Source of the DNA: Owenia fusiformis
Lineage: Eukaryota; Annelida; Polychaeta; Sabellida; Oweniidae
Direction: 5' to 3'
NCBI GenBank assembly: GCA_903813345.2
Contig: CAIIXF020000012.1
Coordinates: forward strand, 33,680,572-33,740,571
DNA length: 60,000 nucleotides
In this document: positions 27,401 to 34,975 of the stretch, in pieces
Position numbering within the stretch: the stretch's first letter is position 1
Layout: each line of letters opens with the position of its first letter
Translations under genes and position numbers: made by a program
Notes under the pieces: model-generated
What the model was told of the DNA's origin: nothing
Seen by the model: the letters and a program-made list of their open reading frames with translations, nothing else
Databases searched by the model: none

Positions 27401-30400
27401 CTGATTGGATAAGGATTTGATTGACAAGCCTAATGGATGTGACTTGCCTTATAAGGTCTAATGAGCAACCAGGTGGTTCAGAAAGTCTGTCTTTAACCAC
27501 TTCAATTATGTGGACTTACAAGTTTTCAAAAACTACAGAAATGCTCACAATAAATGAGTCTTAATATTGGCTTAAACAAACATAATAAGGTTCGTTTAAC
27601 GAAGGCCCAGACTCATCAAAACAAAAGTCTTTTAAGGCTCTAAAGTCTTTCGAAATTTCCAACAGTATAAAACAATACCATGGGTATATTCTAGTTTTTT
27701 GATTTGTATTACACTAAAAATGAATGTTATAATCGGACATTATACGGGTCACTATCATCATTTGGGAGAAGGTGATTAATGGTTATATTTAGTACATGTG
27801 TAAACCTGTGGAATAAATCGTGCTCTTGCTTCAAGCCCGTAGCCCAGGGGAAGGTTCGCTAAACATACAGCAAGTATTTTCCCAGGGGGGCATTTTTAAA
27901 AAAATTCCAGGGGGATTTATATTTCAAAATTTGGCCACAAAGTCACTCCATGTTAAGAATGGTGAAAATCAAACGATTATATGATTCATTTTTCATATGA
28001 ATCACGTATGATTAGTAGAAGGCTGGATTCATTTGTTAACTAGCCTATTTTGAATATGAATCCTGCTTGAATCATGGTTGCAGGATTCATTTGTAAAGTC
28101 CTTCCGTATGAATCCTGCGCGAATCCTGAAGGTTGGATTCATTTGTAAACTACTTTACATATGAATCCTGCTTGAATCCTGGCTACAGGATTCATTTATA
28201 AAGTACCTCCCATATGAATCCTGCACGAATCCTGAAGGTTGGATTCATTTGTAAACTACCTTACATATGAATCCTGACTGAATCCTGGCCACAGGATTCA
28301 TTTGTAAAGTACCTTCCATATGAATCCTGCACGAATCCTGAAAGTTGGATTCATTTGTAAACTACCTTCCATATGAATCCTGCACGAATCCTGAAGGTTG
28401 GATTCATTTGTAAACTACCTTTCATATGAATCCTGAAGATTGGATTCATTTGTAAACTACCTTCCATATGAATCCTGCACGAATCCTGAAGGTTGGATTC
28501 ATTTGTAAACTACCTTCCATATGAATCCTGCACGAATCCTGAAGGTTGGATTCATTTGTAAACTACCTTCCATATGAATCCTGCACGAATCCTGAAGGTT
28601 GGATTCATTTGTAAACTACCTTCCATATGAATCCTGCACGAATCCTGAAGGTTGGATTCATTTGTAAACTACCTTCCATATGAATCCTGCACGAATCCTG
28701 AAGGTTGGATTCATTTGTAAACTACCTTCAATATGAATCCTGCACGAATCCTGAAGGTTGGATTCATTTGAAACTACCTTCCATATGAATCCTGCACGAA
28801 TCCTGAAGGTTGGATTCATTTGTAAACTACCTCCATATGAATCCTGCACGAATCCTGAAGGTTGGATTCATTTGTAAACTACCTTCCATATGAATCCTGC
28901 ACGAATCCTGGCTACAGGATTCATTTGTAAACTACTTAAACAGCGAATCCTGCACGAATCCTGGAGGCAGGATTCATACAGGATTCATATTCGCATATGA
29001 ATCCTGCTTGAATCCTGCCTCCAGGATTCGGGGTTTTGATTCACTTTTTTTGCTGTGATTTACTTTTCTGTATCATCCAGAATCTTTGAAAATTCTCTTC
29101 TCTCACAAGTAGTGACATATAGTTATCGTCTCCAACTTTTTATGGATGATGTTTGGCATTTTGATGTTTCATGGGCAGCATTCGGTGGTTGGCTGTTGGC
29201 ATCTGCAACAAATGGCAGGTTGTGACATTATGCATGATAATGCCTCGTTAAACTTGCCTTTAAAGATGATGCTTTGAATGATACCATGAATTAGGCAAGT
29301 GAGACGTATTGCCAGAGTGCATAGACCGTTTCAAGTATTTAGCTAGGTTCCCATTGGTATATGTTCTATGTTAATAGAGACACTTTATTACAGGGGTCCG
29401 TTGTTGGGAAATCCCTGCAGTTGAGCTGGAGTACCCAGAGTGTATACTATAGACCGTGTCAAGTATTTCGCTAGGTTCTTTCTAGAGAGACTTGTATGTC
29501 CTAAACTGAAGTGCTTCAGAGAGGATCTGCTGTCTGCGCCTGCCACCATGAATAAGTCATGGGCCAAGTAAGTATTTATATAAAACATATCATCGAGATG
29601 CATTGACAAAATATAACTATTTAAGCAATTCATGTGTATATCTGGATTTGCAATTTGTATTAGTCATATTCATTTAACACATGTCCCATAACACATAGAA
29701 AAACCCCGTCTAATTCAAATGCCACTTGGAGTGAGCTGGAGTGATTTGATTGGCTGGTGTTCATATTTTGAATTTTTTAACATGGAATTATGTAACAGTA
29801 TAAGGGATTGAAAAAAGTGTTTAAATTGACAGTTGTTCAGATGGATTTAGTGGTTTTACTGCAAACATTTGATTTTTTTATTCATAGAAAAAACATTTGA
29901 ATTGTTTCTTTCAGATTGCAGCCACGTACAGAGAGCCTACTGAAGGAATTATTAACAGAACAAGTTGACTGTAAAACTAAACTGTTAAAGATCTGGGAAA
30001 GTCAACCTACATGTAAGTCACCTGGTTTTGTAGCTTATGATCATGTTCATACTTGATTGTGAATAAAGGAATATGCATATATTGGAAGACAGGTACTGTA
30101 CTATAAAGAGCCAAAATCAAATAAAAGATTGACTCATTTAGGAATGGTGGACATCAAGGACAATGCCACACTTCTCCCTTAATTTAGACACCCCCTCCCT
30201 GAAATGTGACATTCTTTAAATTAAAATAAGTAGGGTAGATTACTCATATATAACAGGGATGTAAACTTGACCCTAGACGTGTAGTGGCTGTTATCAAATA
30301 CAATATGTACTGGAACAAAAGCTAGTTCTCTTCAGAATCTGATTTTTTATATATTAGATTTATTATCTGCCTTCATGCAGTGGATCCCACAATCTCGGCA

Positions 30401-30434
30401 TTTAGAACTAAAAGCCATGTGGCCGCCATTATAG
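3439..30434 (+). CDS. DHX37: DHX37 (DEAH-box RNA helicase), C-terminal exons, frameshifted in exon 5 of 7
   Basis: Seven plus-strand exons join with consistent phases: 3439-3559, 4055-4118, 4670-4784, 5390-5527, 29394-29567, 29915-30012, 30358-30434 (stop TAG 30432-30434). They encode about 226 residues matching the C-terminal region of DHX37/Dhr1, after the helicase core. Landmarks in order are VMDPKMAPPSELQ, EEPVYIHPNSVLYK, ETSKLYMRG, VIEAEWLPVF, KLQPRTESLL and AMWPPL at the end. In other eukaryotes this nucleolar helicase acts in small-subunit ribosome assembly and displaces U3 snoRNA from pre-rRNA. The ATPase core and N-terminus are not in the window. Oddities: the fourth intron holds a 23.5-kb foldback structure; exon 29394-29567 has a five-base insertion near 29441-29448 that brings a stop at 29450-29452; two exon edges are tandemly amplified. 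It could be a decayed copy, a bad allele or an assembly error. Identification is firm, functionality is not. Confidence 0.85.
3729..4015. repeat. 40-bp tandem repeat in DHX37 intron
   Basis: Roughly seven copies of an approximately 40-bp unit (core cattaagtttccatgaat, then accacaatt and gatttgactcat) lie between the exons at 3439-3559 and 4055-4118. It has no coding content. Confidence 0.85.
4207..4405. mobile_element. MITE of the CAGGCNNGTAGCCAGG family, copy 1
   Basis: Terminal inverted repeats caggcttgtagccagg and its exact complement cctggctacaagcctg bound 199 bp. G-tracts sit inside the left end and C-tracts inside the right. The interior shares the 'aaatagtgaaaaactgcg...cattttggcc' type sequence, in inverted orientation, with the copies at 24604-24807 and 37455-37612. 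No clear target-site duplication. Located in a DHX37 intron. Confidence 0.7.
4440..4681 (+). repeat. 72-bp tandem array copied from a DHX37 3' splice site
   Basis: The unit, about 72 bp, begins cataattgttttag followed by AGTATACACCT. It occurs at 4440, 4511, 4583 and 4656. The last copy is the real intron/exon boundary (AG at 4668-4669, exon from 4670). The three upstream copies therefore carry decoy acceptors plus the first 11 exonic bases. They differ from each other at few positions, implying recent amplification. Confidence 0.85.
5570..6505. repeat. 53-bp tandem array, left foldback arm
   Basis: About 14 near-identical 53-bp units plus divergent edge copies. Each unit contains gaatccaaccttcaggattc, itself a small hairpin (GAATCC/GGATTC), followed by gtgcaggattcatatggaag and gtagtttacaaat. 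Runs of identical units indicate recent homogenisation. Confidence 0.9.
6540..7295. repeat. Inner unique part of left foldback arm
   Basis: This segment is the reverse complement of 25553-25926 plus 27497-27905 in the right arm. It starts with a G-tract MITE-like piece (gtgccccccccc to ggctacgggcttg) and ends at ccatgctg. Small open frames here (6848-7060, 7008-7277, minus strand) are not conserved as proteins between the two arms and are not called. Confidence 0.75.
7301..8143. mobile_element. Repeat element B (copy 1), flanked by 13-bp direct repeats
   Basis: The same 13 bases, ccatgctgaatat, lie at 7288-7300 and 8144-8156, like a target-site duplication. The 843 bp between them begin attaacattaccatataat and are the reverse complement of ~13945-14876. 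The pair may be two separate insertions of one element or the long terminal inverted repeats of a 7.6-kb element. No conserved reading frame: the 7344-7532 and 14648-14869 frames partly correspond but are broken differently. Confidence 0.6.
8157..8650. other. No recognised feature
   Basis: Less AT-rich than its surroundings, with several GGGACC/GGTCCT words, but no open frame, repeat or RNA gene that I can support. Confidence 0.4.
8650..10570 (+). repeat. G/T-rich ~415-bp tandem repeat
   Basis: Roughly 4.5 units. The marker catatcttgttgttgagat recurs near 9101, 9503, 9918 and 10335, a spacing of about 402-417 bp. The plus strand is very rich in T and G and poor in C. Each unit also holds variants of gtatgcgtattggttgat and gttggtgtgtgcattatg. 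Open frames such as 8662-9087 arise from the strand composition and are not conserved between units. Confidence 0.8.
10571..13205. other. No recognised feature
   Basis: AT-rich DNA inside the B-B' inverted pair. It holds isolated G-tracts (near 10995 and 11888) and a decayed 'gcgtagctagggggg' MITE end near 11702. No gene, array or RNA is supportable. Confidence 0.4.
13206..13388. mobile_element. MITE of the GGGGCGTAGCCAG type
   Basis: Ends caggggcgtagccag and ctggctacaccta are imperfect inverted repeats. Inside lie G-tracts on the left and C-tracts on the right plus the inverted words gtgcgatc/catcgcac. Related in its ends, but not its interior, to the CAGGCCCGTAGCCAGG family. Overlapping open frames are artefacts of the G-tracts. 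Confidence 0.6.
13433..13586. repeat. 154-bp hairpin (MITE-like inverted repeat)
   Basis: The left end aaagaccgagattttatgat mirrors the right end atcataaaatcgaggtcttt. Inner words tattctgttcattgtc and gtcaatggccagaataa continue the pairing toward a centre at about 13509 (gaccgaaatcgcgtagcgat region). No convincing target-site duplication. Confidence 0.7.
13945..14876. mobile_element. Repeat element B (copy 2, inverted relative to copy 1)
   Basis: Reverse complement of 7301-8143 over its full length. Its left end (aatattcttaacaccactta) matches the right end of copy 1, and its right end (attatatggtaatgttaat) the left end of copy 1. It contains an extra ~150-bp C-tract segment around 14120-14365 ending in agctggctacggccctggg, a remnant of a G-tract MITE. 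No clear direct repeats flank this copy. Confidence 0.6.
15026..16545. repeat. ~134-bp tandem array C (left, forward)
   Basis: About 11 copies of a ~134-bp unit containing gtagcaagcgtagttggcgt, caataaaatacccgtagcag and cctagggtggaccatgacag. The units are internally built from short cgtag words. Copies in the middle are nearly identical and edge copies diverge, the usual pattern of unequal exchange. Confidence 0.9.
16546..17261. other. Unique spacer between inverted arrays C and C'
   Basis: About 715 bp of non-repetitive AT-rich sequence with no reading frame of note, forming the loop of the C/C' inverted structure. A TATATATAG word lies near 17060. No gene is called. Confidence 0.5.
17262..19025. 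repeat. ~134-bp tandem array C' (right, inverted)
   Basis: Same unit as 15026-16545 in reverse orientation: ctgctacgggtattttattg, actacgccaactacgcttgc and acaccaaaacattggtctat. About 13 copies. The outer copies (18180-18960) form a diverged subfamily with a tgtactgtgttgactacgcc insertion and 'tagggtcaccct' in place of 'catggtccaccct'. Open frames running through the array are repeat artefacts. Confidence 0.9.
19026..21900. other. No recognised feature
   Basis: AT-rich DNA inside the outer foldback arms. A short stretch near 19560-19640 (ggcccggctatgatacgctt then ccaatatggcggcc) resembles 25226-25250 (ggcccggttgtgatacgctt), hinting at another diverged repeat. No exon or RNA gene is supportable. 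Confidence 0.4.
21914..22025 (-). pseudogene. Decayed copy of the exon at 22840-22957
   Basis: The minus-strand sequence has the same acceptor (ttttcag) and donor (CAAG|GTGAAT) and clearly aligns with the exon at 22840-22957. A single-base loss after the codons for VLH, and other changes, put stops in every continuation (TTTTAA, TGA). It is six bases shorter. Flanking intronic sequence (ggatcctggctacacc, tcaatcnctatgtatcact) is also duplicated, so the duplication unit is about 930 bp. Confidence 0.55.
22145..23420. repeat. Dispersed/tandem intronic duplications around the orphan exon
   Basis: Three diverged copies of a block containing ggatcctggctacacccctg, 'cactttacatcaatc', 'tatgtatcact' and 'aaatttcactgcca' occur near 22210, 22570 and 23165. 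Two of them are followed downstream by a copy of the minus-strand exon. They are old (many differences) and non-coding. Confidence 0.55.
22840..22957 (-). CDS. Orphan internal exon of an unidentified protein
   Basis: The minus-strand sequence has a good acceptor (ttttcag|A) and donor (TGCAAG|GTAAAT). Between them 118 bp read as one base plus 39 uninterrupted codons starting YALTNARIQAVLHYGAQD and ending AECK. This looks like an alpha-helical protein segment and has real-exon composition. I do not recognise the family and found no compatible neighbouring exons. A possible 10-codon exon (LVTDIDYILK, minus strand near 24934-24963) does not match in phase. It lies inside the foldback structure, so it may be a captured host-gene fragment or part of a gene nested in the DHX37 intron. 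Confidence 0.45.
23588..23950. repeat. Two ~190-bp repeats rich in CCAAT/ATTGG
   Basis: Two copies (about 23588-23765 and 23776-23950) share ttaattgcatgcaaaaaa, caactgattataatggggtt and a run of quasi-repeats of the form ggtnngaatcncaatggtc. A shorter related run lies near 24520-24590. The ATTGG/CCAAT words come from these short repeats; no promoter is inferred. Confidence 0.6.
23985..24455. mobile_element. Tc1/mariner-like MITE with TA duplication
   Basis: Terminal inverted repeats CCGGATTTTCTCGCATAT and its exact complement ATATGCGAGAAAATCCGG bound 471 bp and are flanked by TA at 23983-23984 and 24456-24457. Internal copies of 'atacgcccatgggcc' continue the inverted symmetry. There is no transposase; the superfamily call rests on the TA duplication only. 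Confidence 0.75.
24604..24807. mobile_element. MITE of the CAGGCCCGTAGCCAGG family, copy 2
   Basis: The ends caggcccgtagccagg and ctgggtacgggcctg are inverted repeats. G-tract then C-tract follow on the left, and the interior 'ttctttcaaaatcatgcag' 'tttttcaccatt' is shared with the copy at 37455-37612. Minus-strand open frames over this element (24575-24904) are artefacts. Confidence 0.75.
25931..27492. mobile_element. piggyBac-like non-autonomous insertion (TTAA duplication)
   Basis: TTAA occurs at 25927-25930 and 27493-27496. The intervening 1,562 bp begin AGACAGAGCC and end AAGTCTGTCT, giving a 7-bp inverted terminus AGACAGA. The equivalent site in the left foldback arm (gtggTTAAttcgaagtaac, near 6910) is empty, so the insertion is demonstrated by comparison within the window. 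No transposase frame is present. The piggyBac assignment follows from TTAA target use and is inference. Confidence 0.7.
28010..29035. repeat. 53-bp tandem array, right foldback arm
   Basis: Inverted counterpart of the array at 5570-6505: unit gaatcctgcacgaatcctga then aggttggattcatttgtaaa and ctaccttccatat. About 14 well-conserved copies with older edge copies (28010-28330). Several units have single-base deletions (for example around 28770 and 28831), so the minus-strand frame at 28658-28849 is not a gene. Confidence 0.9.
29312..29352 (+). repeat. Intronic partial duplicate of DHX37 exon 29394-29567
   Basis: The segment ccagagtgcatagaccgttt and the following ~20 bases duplicate 29435-29475 inside the adjacent exon. 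The intronic copy keeps an intact frame (PECIDRFKYLAR); the exonic copy has five extra bases (tgTATACtatag). No splice acceptor precedes the intronic copy. Confidence 0.75.
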
Positions 30435-31190
30435 GAAGGACAGTTGCTATGGCAACACAGTTTATGCAGTGGATCCCACTATCTCGGTACTCAGAATTAG
30501 AAGCCATGTGGCCGCCAATATAGGACTGACAGTTGCTATGGCAACATAGTTTATGCACTGGATCCCACAATCTCTGCACTTATAACTAGAAGCCATGAGG
30601 CCACCGATATAGGACTGACAGTGTCACTATGGCAACATGGTTTTTGCAGTAGATCCCACTATCTCAGCATTTAGAATTAGAAGCCATGTGGCCACCATTA
30701 TATGACTGAGTGTCACTATGGCAACACAGTTTATGCAGTTGATCCCACAATCTCCACACTTAGAACTAGAAGCTGTGTGGCCACCATTATAGGACTGAGA
30801 GTGTCACTATGGCAACACAGTTTATGCAGTGGATCCCACAATGTGGGCACTTAGAACTAGAAGCCATGTGGCCATCATTATACTGTTATAGGACTGAGAG
30901 TGTCACTTTGGCAACACAGTTTATGAAGTTGATCCCACAATCTCTGCACATAGAACTAGAAGCAGAGTGGCCACCATTATAGGACTGAGAGTGTCACTAT
31001 GGCAACACGGTTTTTGCAGTGGATCCCACAATCTTGGCACTTAGAACTAGAAGCCATGTGGCCGCCATTATAGGACAGTTGCTAAGGCAACACAGTTTAT
31101 GCAGTGGATCCCACTATCTCGGTACTCAGAACTGCATGTAGAAGCCATGTGACCACCAATATAAGACTGACAATGTTGCTATGGCAACAA
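30366..31190 (+). repeat. ~90-bp tandem array of the DHX37 terminal exon
   Basis: Nine copies of a ~90-bp unit contain atgcagtggatcccacaatc, tcggcacttagaactagaag and ccatgtggccgccattatag. This is the last coding exon of DHX37 from codon MQW through the stop, plus about 30 bases of 3'UTR. The first copy is the functional exon; the rest lie in the presumed 3'UTR. Later copies retain WIP, EAMWPP and the TAG to varying degrees. Confidence 0.85.
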
Positions 31191-31293
31191 GTAAATTGTA
31201 AATAATGTTAAATGGCAGGAATGACTGTGGTTTATATAATTGTTAGAAGATTGCATGTATAGGCCAAAATCATTCCAGAGATGTTATGAATTC

Positions 31294-31820
31294 AATTGAC
31301 CTTTTGCGATCAGAATTCAGGAATTTTGTTTATGGATACTGTTGTCACGTATTTCGTCTTATTGGTATGACGTCATATAGAAATGATATTAGACATGATG
31401 GAATCACGAAATGGCGGACACGTGGCAGTTTTGAGCTAAAAATATTGTCGTTTCTCATATAAAAACCATGGGTCGGATATTTACCAGGTATGCCGATTTG
31501 ACTAGATCATGAGTATGTCTATATATATGCGAAGTTTGGGTGAAATTCATACTAAACATCGATGCCTATAAGCGCCTCCCGTTTTTGTCAAAATCGGGGG
31601 GCGCTAAACCGCTATCTAAATCATGTCAGTAAAACCTTAGACTTGGTATGTGCTTAGCATGAATGTTGATCTAGTCAAATAGAACGCTTTCGTGAAAAAT
31701 AAATCAATAAAGCACGAAATATAGAAGATAATCTCTCAAAATCAAGCATCTAAAGCTGGGTGACCTAATTGTGACGTCACTAAAAGACAGAATCCATTCG
31801 GTGATCGCAAATCATCAATT
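31294..31820. mobile_element. Possible MITE with short inverted ends
   Basis: The ends aattgaccttttgcgatca and tgatcgcaaatcatcaatt pair at about 16 of 19 positions over a 527-bp span. A CRE-like TGACGTCAC lies near 31771. No target-site duplication was seen. This is a weak call. Confidence 0.35.
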
Positions 31821-32591
31821 ATCATGACTATATCTATGGGATTGTCATTTCGATTGTTATTTCTCTAAAGGAGGAAAATGATATAAATATGAAATAATAA
31901 ATGATAATAAACAAATGTTTATTTTTGTTAATTATAAGTTATTAAGATATTGGTTTACTATAAAAAAAATTCTTCAGACTGGATGACTGGGTTATTAACA
32001 TTTATATAGGTTACCTTTTTTGGTTCAACTTATGTAAAACAAACACAAACATATAATTATATTTGCAGAACTTTATTGCACTTTAAATATTACATAATAA
32101 CATTACGAACACTGCAGAAATATAAAAAATATTCTATATATATTATACATACATACACTTAACTAGAACATATACAGAGGCATACTTTAATACATACATA
32201 GTACAATGTACATGTAGTATACACAACTTAAAATACATTGACATGTTAAATACTTGGTAACTATTTCAAAACAATTGAATTGAAGCAAAAAGTTAAGGAC
32301 AACTTTACATGAAAAGAAATCACTGAGAACAAAGCGACACTGGTTGAATTAGAACTGTATAAATGATAATAGATGTATTATATCATTGCTAGAATATAAT
32401 AATTGTTTTCTAATGAGTACTTGCAATATCAGTAAGCATTCAGAGTATGATGCGGTTTCACAAATGTGGAGCTTTTCAAGAATTGTTTTGTGGTTAAAAT
32501 GTAGGTTGTTCAGTTTCATTTGGCTTTCAGTCACCCAAGTTTAAACATTGTACAGCAAATAGCCATGTATTTTTAAATATTGTACAACATA

Positions 32592-32752
32592 CAGTAGGAT
32601 CTGTGTAAATGGGAGACACTTGATACCTTAAATAAAGCTACACTTGAGGAATGTTACACTTTCATTGTACATTAAGTCAATGAGTAATACAATGTAGGAC
32701 TTAAAACTTCCTTTTAAGGAGGTGCTTCACTTTACAGGTACAGGTTTTACTG
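32592..32752. mobile_element. Small pogo/Tc1-like MITE (CAGT...ACTG, TA duplication)
   Basis: A 161-bp element with ends CAGTAGGATCTGTGT and ACAGGTTTTACTG, flanked by TA at 32590-32591 and 32753-32754. Ends match those of the larger element at 40111-40957. Confidence 0.6.
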
Positions 32753-33579
32753 TAATAGAATAATCAAAGTATCTCCAAAGGTCGTTCATTGAAAAGTACC
32801 TAGAAAAATATCAAGTATTGATATAGTTATAGCAAATAATTCAACACTTATGGAACAACCCTTGCACACATTGTATACTTTTTTCTTTGGGCCTAAGAAA
32901 TACTGATAGGGTTGATTCCATATGTTACCTTATTAACACTTTGAAGTTTGAAGAGTGTGAAGTTGAATATTGTAACATATGTGTGAATTCCCAGCTAATA
33001 CAAATCTACTTTGTGTGTGTATTTCATTTTGTAACAATTTCACAGATATGCCTTTTTACTGCCATATCCCCAGCATTTTGTTTTGTATCATTTTTTCAGT
33101 GTCTAAAAAGTGTTCCATGGATTCCATTCTAACCTTTGCATCAAATAATGTGACTAGATGCACTTGCTTAAATGTTGCATTATTTTTCTAAGTTTGGTAT
33201 ATAAATCGTAAACACATCTGAGATTCTTGTTTTATAGCTATCTATGTTATGTAATGGGTACACAAACTACACATCCTCTTTCAATTTACCAACTTAGAGG
33301 ACCTTTGTATTTGCCTTGACCAATAGAAATAACCCCATAATGTTTCATGAAAACAAAAAATAAAGTACTGACTATTTACAAGCCTGGGATGACCTTCTTA
33401 CAGAAATAACCCCATAATGTTTAGTGAAAATACAGAGCGAAGTCTTGAGCTATTTTGGCTGACATGAAAAATTTAGTCCAACCCAGTGGAATCACACTCT
33501 TGATAAGAATGAGTATTGACAAGCTTGGAATGACATTCTCATTTCATTAGGCAAACTGCTGCTGGTATAATGCCTTGTA

Positions 33580-33780
33580 TTGTAGAACAGCATTGACATA
33601 TCCTAGCACAGCATTGGCATATTGTAGAACAGCATTGACATATCCTAGCACAGCATTGGCATATTGTAGCACAGCATTGACATATCCTAGCACGGCATTG
33701 GCATATTGTAGCACAGCATTGACATATCCTAGCACAGCATTGGCATATTGTAGCACAGCATTAACATATTGTAGCACATC
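33580..33780. repeat. 42-bp tandem repeat
   Basis: About five copies alternate agcacagcattgacatatcc and tagcacagcattggcatatt. Forty-two bases is 14 codons, so frames stay open on both strands (33575-33880 plus, 33547-33777 minus). Neither has a plausible protein context. Confidence 0.85.
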
Positions 33781-34975
33781 ATCGAAAGCAAATCAGGTGT
33801 TGCATAGAAGAGATGATATGTGGAAAAATGTTTGCCTATTTGCGATGAGATATTTAGGATATGTACAACTATTAAACTAACTGAAACATTCTACGAAAGC
33901 ATTACAATAGACCTTCCCAATAAAGCGTTCAACCTTTTGGTACATCAAAGAACCTATGATACATTGGCTAGATTGATGATTTCATTGGTTGTACCTTTTC
34001 AAAATTAACAAGAAGTAAATCCTTTTTTGCTTTGAGAGATTGCTACCTACAACCAATGACATCATCAATCTGATCTGACCAATATATCCACTGGATGGAT
34101 TAAAAGGTGTCAGGGTACAATGGAAAGGTCTATTGTTTTTAAAGTTGGCTATTATTTATTGTTTATATTTCCTGATATTTGCTGAAGTAAAACTTTTATA
34201 AGAACTTTGTCATTATGATGAATCATCAAATGAGCCTGGCCATAGGAAAACTGGTCTTATCACAAAAATTTAAATTGTGCTACAGAGCCAAAAATGTGCC
34301 CAAGATTAAGAGGAAAATGTAATTCAAATCCTTCTTTTTGATCTACATCTGCAAGGAAAAATTGTTGAGACACAAGCCATGTCTCATTTGAATTGAAAAA
34401 ATCTGTGATGAGACCCTTTTTTCTGTGGCCTGGCTCAAATATACTGGTCAATTACAAAATCTCATGCAGGAAAAATGTATCATTACTAATCTACTATGCA
34501 TGCTTTCTGACTGACTGCAATTGTCAAGATTCATTATCCAAGGACTCTATATGTTGGAAGCTATGTAAGTTATAATATGAAAGGGTTGGGTCTTGCGAAA
34601 TCCACAACCCATCTTTTTCTCTACCTAAACTGACACTGTATAAACCTGGCGCCACTGGGACCAGCTAAATAAGTTTACATCGAGAGGTTTGCCTTTTAGT
34701 GAAATGCTCACATACACAAGTTCTTTTTAATGTAATACTCAAGTTGGCTGAACCAATATGTAATCAGAGAAGCTTGGGACAAGTCTCTTTGAAGCTGTTA
34801 GCCAATGGCATTATAATCAGAAGAAATGTCAGTTTTTCTTGTGAATGTTATGAAAAGCAATCTGTCCATTTCTACTTTGACAGCATCTCTCACATCCCAT
34901 ATAATTGGGAGGAATAAGGTGATGCCATCATTCACATGCATACGATATAAACTTTAAAATCTGAGCTAGCTCTGT

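Larger units (their letters stand above)
5545..29057. mobile_element. 23.5-kb composite foldback (giant inverted-repeat) structure
   Basis: The outer ends are exact complements: CACAGCAAAAAAAGTGAATC at 5545 and its reverse complement ending at 29057. The left arm (5545 to ~7295) pairs with the right arm (~25553 to 29057). Order is preserved: terminal sequence, 53-bp tandem array, G-tract MITE-like segment, then a ~750-bp unique tract ending at ccatgctg. The right arm is longer only because of a TTAA-flanked insertion. Arms containing tandem subrepeats are the hallmark of Foldback-type transposons. The whole structure occupies one DHX37 intron; removing it leaves an intron of about 350 bp. Flanks share only ATT, so a target-site duplication is not proven. 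No transposase was recognised inside. Confidence 0.7.
25553..29057. repeat. Right arm of the giant foldback
   Basis: Reverse complement of 5545-7295, interrupted at a TTAA by the insertion at 25931-27492. It includes the mirrored MITE-like piece at 27835-27905, the array at 28010-29035 and the terminus ending in ttttttgctgtg. Point differences between arms are plentiful in the unique part but fewer in the arrays. Confidence 0.75.
31821..34975. other. Convergent intergenic region between DHX37 and ANKRD13
   Basis: AT-rich DNA between the 3' ends of the two genes, presumably holding both 3'UTRs. Only a small pogo-like MITE and a 42-bp tandem repeat can be supported. Short open frames show no family resemblance. 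Confidence 0.5.

Noticed and set aside
28658-28849. Repetitive minus-strand protein frame
   Set aside because: Generated by 53-bp repeat units; unit length and single-base deletions disrupt the frame elsewhere.
5545-29057. Maverick/Polinton or other large virus-like transposon
   Set aside because: No DNA polymerase B, integrase, ATPase, protease or capsid-like frame is visible, and the arms contain tandem subrepeats typical of foldbacks.
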